Source: Gonapodya sp. JEL0774 (lineage: Eukaryota; Monoblepharomycota; Monoblepharidomycetes; Monoblepharidales; Gonapodyaceae). From it: 40,436 nucleotides of DNA. The notes beneath the pieces were generated by a model, which was not told the origin of the DNA, ran no database searches, and saw nothing but the letters and a program-made list of their open reading frames with translations. Shown piece after piece: positions 13,388 to 23,192 of the stretch. The translations under genes were made by a program, and so were the position numbers. Location: positions 1-40,436 of the forward strand of contig JADIIX010000170.1 in assembly GCA_027604505.1 (NCBI GenBank), given 5' to 3'. Each line of letters starts with the position of its first letter. The stretch's first letter is position 1.

Positions 13388-14857
13388 CTATGCTGCAACA
13401 GCTCGGGCCACTGACGTCTCGGCGCTGACAGTGCCGAACAGTGCAATCAACCACTCGTAAGTTCCAAAAGTCAGCATCGTGCCGGGGAGGACCCGAACCA
13501 AGTTGGGACCCAGCCCTTTCCAGAAACCGGTTAGGCCTTCGTTGCGCACAAGTTTTATGATGACGTCCGTCATCGATGCGTAATTTCCGCCATATTGGGG
13601 TAAGGCCTTTGAGTAGGGAAACCGTCACTATCCAATTTCCGATAACAAAAGCTGAAACACCGGAGGATTACCTGCAACCGAGACCTAACAACCTGAGCTG
13701 GACTCGTCGCAACAGTCGCCACCATTTTTGAAATAGCGGCCATCACAATGTATTCCACTGCGCCCTGCGCCACCCGTGAACCAACTCAGTGCACACGAAA
13801 ACCCCACTAACACCGAACGCAATCTCCATCATGTCAACTCACCGGCTTCGAATTTCCCCTCTCCCTCCCTACCCTCCTTTTCCATAAGTTTTTCAGCTCC
13901 TCGTATATCGTGAACTGAATCGCTCCATGGGAGACACCGACCAACGCCGGTACCATTCCCTTGTAAAACGCCCGTAAACCTTCACCGCGGTACATGCGGG
14001 ACACCGCGTCTGAGATGGCGAGGTTTTGAGTCATTGGGTTAGCTCACATGACGTCGTGTGGGGTCGAGAAGACAGCGAGAAGGTCTGGCTCACCCCACAT
14101 GGACAGGTAGCGCTTGGTGTCGGTGACCTTTTGAGTCACCATCCGGGTCTTGACTACCCATACGGGGTTAGTAAATACCTGGGTTATGGCACCTGGAAAC
14201 ATTTACGAATGGCATAGTTTGGGGCTCGTTCTCTTCGAAACACAGCCAACAGTGGGAATCGGTCCCAGACTCACCAGCACCCGAAGATGCCAAGAGGTAA
14301 TCTGCCGGCCCAAGTGGAGTACCGTTCCTATTCCGTATCCAAGATTTGCCAATTTCGTACCTGTCCATATTGAATCACATTGGCCATTGAGCTTACTGTT
14401 GCATCCAACAGCCTTATCACCCCTTATCCTCACCAATAAAAATACAATCCCCACGACAAGCTGGCACCCACTAAGCTCGGCGACACTCCTTGATACAATC
14501 CTCGCCATCCTTCTTCCCGCAATATGCTGGTAAAGGCGGCCGAAGTTCCACCAAAGAGGCGGCGTGGGGAGGTGGACGAGTCCACTGAGACAAGGCACGG
14601 TACGGACGTGCGAAAAATAAGTCGGAGAGCGTGGAGATAATGTGCATCGAGTGAGATGAACGAGTTCCGGAGAAAGGAGGGCTGACGATGCGTTGTGGAT
14701 TCAGAGAGAGCGGAATCAAAAAGGAGGTACCTTGGAATCTCGTCTTGATTACATCCAACGGGTGCAAGCACACTGTGGAGAACGCGCCGGCCAAAAAACC
14801 TGCCAGAGCTTCGTCACGGGGGCGCGATCCGGTGAGGCTCGAGGTTGCGGTAACCAT
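13388..14857 (-). CDS. FLX1: FLX1/SLC25A32-like mitochondrial FAD (folate) carrier
   Basis: Mitochondrial carrier of 313 residues; FLX1 and SLC25A32 move FAD (and folate in animals) across the inner membrane. Minus-strand exons: 14857-14731, 14584-14434, 14360-14275, 14192-14094, 14009-13843, 13764-13672 and 13606-13388, all in phase. The three signatures are HPLDVIKTRFQ, TNPVWVVKTRM and SPAQVVRSRLQ. Diagnostic for the FLX1/SLC25A32 branch, as known of the family, are SWGLYFYWYE after the first repeat, the tryptophan in NPVWVVKTR, and VGVSHGAIQFTIYEELK after the second. The third repeat has Ser where the usual Tyr-Pro precedes the signature. It is convergent with PWP1, leaving 92 bases between the stop codons. 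The substrate is inferred from motifs only. Confidence 0.9.
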
Positions 14858-15104
14858 ATTATTTGTGGAATAGTTGGAAAGGCGGAAAGTAATGAGCAAC
14901 AATATTAATGAATATTGGATGACAAATTACTGATTACATATTGACAATTGTGCATGAAATATGTACAAATCAATTAATCATCTATCGCCCTATGAGATCC
15001 GTCAAGGTCTCGCAACCGCCAATAACTTCCATGCTACTCTTCCAAATCCCCACACTAACCGTATGGACCACCGTAATCTTTCCATTCACGCCTCCGGCTC
15101 ATGC

Positions 15105-16401
15105 TCACCGTACCTTCCTCTTTCTACCGTTACCGACACCACCACCATCTCCCGACCCCGACTCTGAACTCCGGTTCGATGGCCTGCCGTTCGTGGGAGT
15201 TGACGACCGAGTATTTGTGCTCGACGGTGTGGCCGAAGGTGTGGATGTGGAGGGCGTCGAGGGACCGTCGGTATCTGAGTTTAGGTTGATTGAGTAAAGG
15301 GACGTGGGTTCCAAGATCCCTATGGATCCTCCACTGCACCACCACAATGCTTCTACTTTTGAAAGAGCTGGTGTTTGTGCTTGCCGGCTCCATGTCCCTA
15401 CTTCCCATCAAATGGCACTTGCCGTGGAGCACGAGATCTCCACTGAGCGCTAGGGCCTGTACGTGTGTCCATCCACATCTCTTTCTAAATCCCTTCCCCT
15501 CTTGTAGTTTGTTTCTGAGCAATTCGGCGTTCCTTCCACACACACACATCGACCAACCACTCCACTTACCGTCTTCCGTCACTTCTACCTCATCTTCCGC
15601 CGCGGAATCCAACTCCCCTACTTTGCTTAAAACCCTTTCCAGGAATCCTGCAGCTTCATCTTTTTGTCAACATCCCCATTTTTGTGATAGTTTGAAGAAC
15701 AGCATGGTGATAGTTTGAAGAACGGCGATCATGTTCACCCTTGTGTCACCTTGCCAACAATGCGACAAAACACCCACCTTCCTCATCTCCCTCATCGTTT
15801 TCCTCTCTACTCAATTCATTTCTTTCGTCCTCACCATCTTCAGCCCCGCTCGCAATATCGGCAGTCGTCTTATCAAGGGTCGCCTTACTGGGGAGACCAG
15901 CACGAATAAATCGATTCGCTGCCTCCTTGTCGAGACGCCATGTGGCTATATCCGTAGCCATAAAAGCGGGAGTAAGCGAACCGGTTCAGCCTCGTGCAGC
16001 TGGACGGGTTGCGGGATTGATGCTACTCGCCTTTGTCTGTACCCTCCACCGCTTTGACCTTTCCAACGTAAAGCTTTATCCGTTCCAGTTCCTTGATAAC
16101 TGGATGCTCCTTTGGATTGATGCCCTGAGTACGGAGGTAGACTGGGAGTTCCCAAAGGTGAAGCAGAAAATCGCCAATGACGCGGCAATACAGAACGAGT
16201 CTGCTCACTGAAAACCAGAGTATCGATTGCCGATGCAATCGATATGTTGAGTTTTGCTCTGTCGAGAGGCTGGAGGTTAGCGAGAGTGTCTTGCAAAGGG
16301 GAAGTAAGCAAAGGGTTGAGGAAAGCGAGGACATCAGCGAGTGCGGCGTTGAATGTCTCAAGATTTTCGAGAAGCGTGTCTGAGTCGATATCCACGTCCA
16401 T
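15105..16401 (-). CDS. LRP1: LRP1/Rrp47/C1D nuclear exosome cofactor
   Basis: Small RNA-binding cofactor of the nuclear exosome that stabilises Rrp6. Minus-strand exons: 16401-16209, 16141-16043, 15945-15778, 15659-15570, 15514-15463 and 15333-15105, giving 276 residues with all phases agreeing. The Sas10/C1D core (residues ~1-115) is clear: [41 protein letters not shown], then [14 protein letters not shown]. The tail is acidic, then Ser/Thr/Pro-rich, and ends in a basic GRKRKVR. Exons 1-3 are firm. Exons 4-6 rest on phase and splice sites in low-complexity sequence and are less certain; in particular the 52-nt fifth exon could be wrong. It is divergent from the dynamin-family gene. Confidence 0.85.
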
Positions 16402-16968
16402 GGTGGGACAAGTGAAGCGAGGTGGGATAAGGGGGAGGGCGCCTCGAGTGAGTGGTGCTCTGTTGAGAGAAACGCGCTGACCAAAGGAATCTTATAGTAT
16501 CGCAAAAAAAAAACTCACAAAACAACGGTGAGGAAAACGTAAACGATGGCGTGCTATGGGCAGACCCTGGACATTCTTTGTGCTGTGATTCTCGTCCGGG
16601 GAACAAATAGTGGTGGAGACTGCAAGGTGTCATGTCAACCGATATCCCAACGATATAACTGAAGGTTGACAGAAAGACCTAAAGTTCCTTTTCTGAACTT
16701 CCCGAAATTCCTTGAAACCAGTAAAGGTATATACGTATTTGGAGGCTGTTCTGCTTATCGCCGCTTGACTGTGGAAGGGTCTGCTGTGGCTGACTGTGGG
16801 GTGCCGGTTCACACAAGCCATATTCCACATCAAAATCTCCTTTCGCTTTTTCTGCATCCACTCGTCATTCCAAACGTTTTCTTGGAGTCGCCTGTGGGTA
16901 GGACGCGAATCTTCGAAACTGCTCGAACAAACGAGCTCACGCTTGCCGTTTCCACATCCTGCCAGCAA
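16402..16968. promoter_or_regulatory. Divergent LRP1 / dynamin-family upstream region
   Basis: This 567-base region separates the LRP1 start from the first supportable ATG of the dynamin-family gene. It includes an A9-A10 tract near 16504. The frame of the first dynamin exon stays open upstream to about 16666 with no other ATG. An upstream first exon joined at the CAG acceptor just before 16966 is therefore possible. No binding site can be named. Confidence 0.4.
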
Positions 16969-19935
16969 ATGACTGCTCTCGCAAAGTTCATTAAAACTAT
17001 CATATACATCCAGGAAAACTTCCCTGGCCGCAAGTTCGACTGCCCAGATGTGAGCTATTGTGCAAGTTGTGTTTGCCCAATTTTGCACCTACCTAACCGT
17101 GAAGCTTGGTTTCTTGCTGTGCATGACTTCTGAAGATCTGTATTATCGGTGGGCAGAGTGCTGGAAAGAGTTCTGTGGTCGAAAGCTTAGTGGGCAGAGA
17201 GTTCCTCCCTCGGTGAGTTGGAACTCCCGTATTGTGAGTCAATCGTTCTTTCCCTCTAACACATTTGCCGTACCCCTCCAACAGCAATGGTGAAATGGCC
17301 ACGAGAGCCATCACTCGAATCTCTCTTTTCGATTCGAACAACCTTCCCCCTGAGCACCCTTGCCAAGGGAAGGAGTTGGCCGAGTTCGGACACCGCAATG
17401 GGTTACACTTCCGTATGGATCAAATCAAGGAGGAGATCGAGAGGCAAACCAACTTTCTCACAGGAAACAATCCGCATGATGTTACCGACACGGAAATTAG
17501 GCTGACCATTTATCTCCCTGGAGCCTACGACCTCACTTTTGTGGACGTTCCCGGGCTCATCAGCTCCAAAACAAAGGGACAGACTGAGAACACCAAGAGA
17601 AAGATTGTCGACATGACCTTGGAGAGAATTAAGAATAAGAGTTCAATAATTGTGATTGTTGCAAAGGGGGACGACGATTTAGGAAATTCTCCGGCATTTG
17701 ACCTTATCACGGATCAACTTACGGAATTCCCCGACCTAAAATTTCGCACAGTTTGTGTGCTCACAAGGGCAGATACATGCACAACATTTGAGAAAAGGGA
17801 GCAGTTCAAGAAAAGGTTACGGGGGGGGTTCATCGAATTGAAACAACGTGATTGGCTACACGGACAGCGTTCGGGATCTCTCGCTGTGCATGGTAACCCT
17901 CCACTATCGGCTCCTAACTATGCCTAGGATACGTTCCTGTCATTGGCCGCGATACTACTGCTGACAAGAAGAGCACTATTGATCGGTCATTACAGGATGA
18001 AACGGAGTATTTCAGGAAGGAGTTCCCGGATTTGGGCGATTCCTGTGGGGCCAAGTATCTTGGGCAGAGGCTGTCAGATGTAGGATATTGCTTTGCTCGC
18101 TTGACCTTTCAGTTTCTTGTTTCATTCTCATATCTTGCTGTTGACCCTCAGCTCCTTCTCAGCACCGTCAAAGCTTCCATCCCCGATATGCAGCGGGAGC
18201 TCAAGGGAAAGCTGTCGAAGGCTGAGTCTGAGTTACTCAGAATAGAGGAAATGGACGTGGTCGCACTCCCTGTTTTGCTGTCGGAATTTCGGTTGGTTTC
18301 CAGTGCACTGTATATATTTTTGGTGGAGCTTGACAGTGGTTCGATGACTCACCTCCAGCGTGCACTATGAGCAATTTCTGATGGGGGAATCCCTCACTTT
18401 TGTTTCAATGGACAGAGATGACGGAGGGTATTTATTTCGGTCTGATTTCAGGAAGCTCTCCGAGACCCTGGATCAGGCAAACCCGTTGGAGGGTCTGTCG
18501 GTGAAATTAAGACTACAACTTCTCAAAAACGCAGGGGTAAGTCTCTTCAGTAAAGGGTTCCAGTGCAAGTTTTCTGTGATCAGATTACTGATGGCTGATG
18601 CATCAGGGTCCCGGTCAAAACATCAGTCCACATCATGCAGTGTTTTTACAAGTGATCCGAGGCCAAATCAACAAACTTCACAGAATCATAGCAAGTGTGG
18701 TGCCCGATTGCAAGGAGACTTTGGCAAAATCCTTTGATAGCTTTGCGTCAACGTTCTTGGCCCAAAAGGTGTGACACATGCATTTCACCCGCATCACCAT
18801 GACAAAATATGGAACTCGCCCATCGACATCTCTAGGGCTTCGGAAGCTGCAAGAGAATCCAGGCTCATTTGAAATCTAAACTCGACGAAGTAGTTCAGGA
18901 ATACGAAAAGATCTCATCCACCAGGATCCCAGAGTTTGTGGAGTGAGTTTGTGGAACGAAGCTTAGCTGGCTTCGGTGCGAACGAATCGAATGCAAAACA
19001 GCGTATTATCACTCGAACATTTTCAGGATGCAAGCAGCCTTCATTAACCTTGATCACCCGGAGATCAGCGTGCTGAAGAGCGCTGCGGTGAGTTTGTCAG
19101 CTGAGGCAACAAGAAGCAACCTTAAACACTCTCTGCGCATTCAAACGGCCAGAAAGTGACTGGTGGCAGTGCTCTACGTGGTGTAGCGGAGGCTCCAACG
19201 CACTTCATTGGTGCACTTCTGACGTTCAGCAAAGTTGCCCTATCTGTTGTTGTAGGTTGCTCCACTTTGTTCCGGTGAGGCAGCATTTTAACATTGCATA
19301 TTTTCAGTCGCCCGAGATTATGTCCATTCTCAATGCTGTACATGAATATGTTGCAAATGGTAGGGCGAATCCACAACAATCCGGTTCAGGAGGCACTTCG
19401 ACTCCTGAAGTTTCCTCTGATGCTGAAATGGAAACGGCTTCTGCAACTTCTTCACATCTTGCTCGTATGCCGACAGAGGAAGAAACGGACGCTCTCAAAG
19501 ACATAGGTGCGTGTAAACATGGGCAGCCTTTACTCTTCCAGCTTTTCTGCATTGAAACCACTCTTTTAAGACCGTTTTATTAAGACATACTACAGCATTG
19601 TTAAGCGCCGGCTCATCGAGAACATCCCACTGATCATTATGAAAACCTTAGTTTTGGACACTTTGACGAAGCTTGGTGCCATCCTCATAGCGGATGCAGC
19701 AAAGCAGCATATCTTTGAGTTGGTTGAAGATGATGTAAACCGTTCCCAGCGTGCAGAGCTTTTGGAGACAGTTCGCAAATGCAAGGAGGTGCTGGAGTTC
19801 ATCCAGAGGTGAGGAGCTGCAATATATGTTGACTGAATGTTGTGCGATACGTATGTGTCACATGATCTTTTCACTGTTAGGGAGGTCATGGCTGATGCTT
19901 CTGTTGAAGATGTGCAGTACAATAAAGCCGCTTAG
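16969..19935 (+). CDS. Divergent dynamin-family large GTPase
   Basis: Membrane-remodelling GTPase of about 718 residues. Exons: 16969-17049, 17136-17212, 17285-17892, 17928-18079, 18152-18291, 18359-18536, 18607-18768, 18836-18942, 19027-19087, 19153-19251, 19308-19506, 19571-19808 and 19881-19935. The GTPase domain has G1 GGQSAGKSS (residues ~32), G3 DVPGL (~139) and G4 TRAD (~212). The stalk follows (E..YF..EFPDLGDSCGAKYLGQRL onward). A GED-like end runs from FIKTYYSIVKRRLIENIP to FIQREVM. There is no PH or proline-rich domain. The G2 region reads NGEMATRAITRISL and lacks the usual TRxP proline, so this is not a standard Vps1 or Dnm1. A Ser/Gly/Glu-rich insert precedes the GED. The start is uncertain; an upstream exon may exist. 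The intron at 17893-17927 is only 35 nt. Confidence 0.87.
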
Positions 19936-19952
19936 ATATGCTAGTGCCCTGC

Positions 19953-19958
19953 AATAAA
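19953..19958 (+). terminator. Putative polyadenylation signal of the dynamin-family gene
   Basis: AATAAA lies 18 bases after the stop codon at 19935. A second copy (19921-19926) overlaps the last codons. Confidence 0.4.
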
Positions 19959-20141
19959 CCATTCAGTCGACACTGCTTTACGATTCATTTGACCATCATA
20001 ATTCATAAATGGATGATCAATCAAAGGAAAATTGGTAAATAGGCACCCTGTCGTCAACATAGAGCTATAGAGTTTGCGGAAGGGTGATACGTTCTACATA
20101 GAGGGACAGTGTATAGTGTTCTTTGCCCTTGGACTTCGGTT

Positions 20142-20840
20142 TCAGAAATAGAGCCGGTTCTCCCTTTTTGAATAGCCATAACGTGGAGCTTCATCGAGCT
20201 TGAATCCACTTTCATCCATGGCCATCCAAGTACTCCGGGGTAGACTTCTCATCTGTTCCTGAAAAGCTTCCATCTCATTTGCTCTCCCAGTTGCCTCAGA
20301 AGCAACATAGGAGAGCTTCTTCCTTGTGATGTCATTTCTCCTGAGAATGTTACTGATACTCTGCTGAGTAATTCCAATCCCAAAAGAGTCGGAAACCCAT
20401 CGAGCTGCATCGAATTGTCGGCGTGAAGGATCCGCCATCATCCACTGGCAAATCTGATGCTCCAAGTCCATAGCACACTTCCGTTTTCGGCCCCGGGGTC
20501 TTCCAGTGGGCGAGCTGCTTACGCCCGGCGATGCGATCCATCTCCTTTTGGTCCTCTGAGAGACACCGAACGCCTCCGCAAGCAACCTCGTTGGAACTTG
20601 ACCCTTTTGCCTTAATATCTTGCACGCATGAAGTCGCTGATTGATGTAATCCATGGTTAGATTTCCATTGGACAAGGAAAATTTGGGCGACAGATGTCGA
20701 CGCCAGGCATCAAAAAAATAACACGTTAAACCGGCCCTCAACATCATGAGTACTTCATATCTACTCAAAAGACTGTAATACAGCATGTCTACTGTATTCA
20801 GCATCAAACCACATGTCACCAAACTCATTTTCGAAACCAC
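20142..20840 (-). mobile_element. Tc1/mariner-type transposase fragment, decayed
   Basis: Open frame of 232 codons; a likely true start is the ATG at 20654 (171 residues), whose context includes the first helices. It has a helix-turn-helix (ILRQKGQVPTRLLAEAFGVS, then RRW), a GRPRGRKRK hinge, a second helix-turn-helix (QQSISNILRR) and the start of a DDE catalytic domain with the first aspartate in MAMDESGF. It stops right after RYGYSKRENRLYF, before the second and third acidic catalytic residues. A different frame just past the stop reads KPKSKGKEHYTLSLYVE, which looks like the continuation, implying a frameshift and then a stop. It is therefore unlikely to be active. No terminal inverted repeat pair was identified; the hairpin cluster lies directly at its 5' side. 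Confidence 0.8.
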
Positions 20841-20967
20841 CCCAGAATTCTCAAAAACGACCCCAGAATTCTAAATGAACTACCCCAAACCACCCCAGTG
20901 GGGGTGGTTTGGGGTAGTGGCGAAACACCCCAGGAGGCACCACCCCATGTGGGGTGTCCCAGAATTC
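20841..20967. repeat. Cluster of CCCAGAATTC repeats and CCCC/GGGG palindromes
   Basis: Three exact copies of CCCAGAATTC occur at 20841-20850, 20862-20871 and 20958-20967, all in the same orientation. Between copies two and three lie a 17-bp-stem hairpin (20880-20917) and a smaller one, CACCCC-ATGT-GGGGTG (20941-20956). Runs of ACCCC recur throughout. The block abuts the 5' end of the transposase remnant and ends 5 bases before the first ATG of the next gene. It may be a transposon end, a small foldback element or a promoter element; the sequence alone cannot decide. Confidence 0.7.
20880..20917. repeat. Perfect 17-bp inverted repeat with 4-nt loop
   Basis: The left arm CTACCCCAAACCACCCC (20880-20896) is followed by AGTG and the exact reverse complement (20901-20917). 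It is GC-rich, and the DNA or its transcript should fold strongly. No T-run follows, so it is not a bacterial-type terminator. Confidence 0.9.
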
Positions 20968-20971
20968 ACAT

Positions 20972-22958
20972 ATGCCCCTGGCTCATGTCCAGTGTGCAGC
21001 AAAGGTTCACACTCTACTGCCACACAAGATGATGTCCCACCAAATCACTCCGCATCCGCCGACGCCGCACGCAACCCTCCTTCCATACCAACTGCCTCAA
21101 GACAAATTTGATGAGGTGGTGTCCTCCACGCTTCCGGAGGATGTTCGACTCCACTGGGAACTCCCAAAAGGGAACGAACAGAACTCGTTGATTTTGAGAC
21201 CATTTGGGTCGGCAAGAGAGGTGGTGAAGGGTGGTGGAGTGGAGATGCAATGGGGCGAAGGGGATAAGTGGGTGCGTTGACGGTGCGCCGGTTGATCGTG
21301 TTGAATTCATCGACTTGGGATCCCAATCACTGTCTGTTTTCTTAACTGCACGCCCGCAAGATCGACATCTCCCGTCGCCTCATGATGACGATCCGTGTCT
21401 CCATCGAGTTTTTCCATTTCTTCCTGGATGGGTACCTTTTGCAACCCGGAATGCATGTCGGGAGTACTGTTGTGAAGGGAGACGTGGTGGATATCGTACC
21501 TGCGCTAGAGGGTGATGTGAGAGCGTATTTTGAGAAAATGGGAAGCAAGGCGAGGATGGTAGAGGTGGAGGTGAGTGGTGGAGGCTGTGGTGACTTGGGG
21601 ACTGAGTCTCGAGATGAAACGTGTCTTCTCCTTGAATCTGCTGGTCGTTCGCGTTCTCCGCGCGGTCGCTTCACCCTGCACTCGAAATATCTTAGCCCGA
21701 TTCAACGCCCCTCTCTACGGCCACTCGCCTCTACCACCTTCTCCCTCCTCCCTCTCCGTCCGCCTCCCCTTCGCTATCGTGGCACACATACCTGAGCAAT
21801 CGCACTAACCTCACCTCGCACTTCAACCTCACTAACCCACCCTCACTCACCACCCCACCTCTGCTACCTACCTTGCACACCTACCACCTTCGCAAAATCG
21901 TTTCCACACTGGACCTGACCCTAGAAGAATCTATGGCCCTCGTGAGCACGGTCGTTCCGATATTGTCCGTACACAAATCAACGCCGTCCGTAGGTCCCAC
22001 AAGACCCTGGAGCGTCGAGACGCTCGTTCGAGTGTACTCGCCGTTCGCTGCACTCGGGGCTCGGACCGAGATGGCGTCATCACCCGGAGGGAGTGTGGAC
22101 CTGTGGTTCGGGTGGCGCCATAGACCACGGATGAGGGATGTGGAGTACGCGACGGTGATGGGCTACAAGATTAATATTGCAGAAGATGAAGAAGATCACG
22201 TTCGGAGAGCCGGCTCGGGCGAGTCCCAGGCCGACGGAGTAGGGGGAACCCCCAGCTCGACCTTGCCGCCCTACCTCGCTTCAGATCTGAAGCAACTCCG
22301 TGCGTCATTCACTCGTGGGGAGGCTGAGTTGACAAAACTGCCATCGGGTTGGAAGCACGTGTTTTGGGGTTACTTTGACAACGATCCCGGGAAGCAAGTA
22401 AACGGTCAGCCTTGGAAGGCAGTGGAAAAGAGGGATTGGATTATGGGGAAGGGGCAGCTGGTAGAACTGAGGAGGGTGTTATTTGGAGTGGACAGGGTCG
22501 CTGTCAGTTTGGGACCGAGCCCCTCGCCAAGCAGTATGGACCAAGTCACAAGCCCGTCTCGTCCATCCGCTACCGTCACGACCGATTTCACATCCATAGC
22601 ACCGTCCGACTCCACGTCGTCCCCCACCACTGCCTCGACCACCACTGGCGCGACCAGTTCTTCTCAGACGTCATCGGAGTCCCTCCCATCCTCGACAACA
22701 CCGCTCACATCCCGAATTCCCGATCTTGTCTTTATGGATCTGCTGCTCTCTTCTGTTGGGGTCTTTGCCTTCCGAGCCGAGGCAAGGTTGGATATATCAG
22801 TTGGGATGACTGTGAATGTGGTAGGGGAAGGGGATGAGGGTGGGGACAAGGGGAAGGAGAAGGGGACAAAGAGTGCGGTGGAGAATGGAAACGCTGTTGA
22901 AGGGTATGGAGAGAACAATACGTGGGTAGCAGGGTGTGTGAGGAGGATGGTGGGGTGA
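20972..22958 (+). CDS. Unrecognised protein of about 590 residues
   Basis: I do not recognise this family. Exons 20972-21271, 21361-21570 and 21696-22958 agree in phase and use GTGCGT and GTGAGT donors. The N-terminal part has a compact, conserved-looking block (WELPKGNEQNSLILRPF, then FFHFFLDGYLLQPGMHVGSTVVKGD). The middle is Pro/Thr-rich, followed by a globular stretch (residues ~215-375) with LDLTLEESMALVSTVVPILSVHK and WKHVFWGYFDNDPGKQVNGQPW. A Ser/Thr-rich linker and a short hydrophobic segment (FMDLLLSSVGVFAFRAEA) follow near the end. Another start, ATG-ATG at 21029/21032, is possible. A good GTGAGT donor at 22955 would splice past the stop into sequence running up to the kinesin start, so the C-terminus is uncertain. 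The 5' end sits next to the repeat cluster. Confidence 0.65.
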
Positions 22959-23192
22959 GTGAGAGGAGAGGGGCGGCATATCTCCAGCACACAATCTAAA
23001 AACTTCACCAAGAGCTCATGTAAATATCCTTGGCTTTCGTGATGAGTCTTGCACCTTATCTTGCATAAATCGCAGGTTGGTGCGGGCAGGAAATACGATG
23101 ACCTACGACTTTTGGTGTTGCACAGTAGGGGGAAGCTCCGATTCCGCCAGAGTCCTCCATCTCCCCCCCCCCCCCCTCCCCCCGCACCACGC

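Noticed and set aside
15741..16211. Plus-strand frame of 156 codons
   Set aside because: It overlaps LRP1 exons 2 and 3 on the other strand, which carry conserved C1D residues; the plus-strand reading has no recognisable features.
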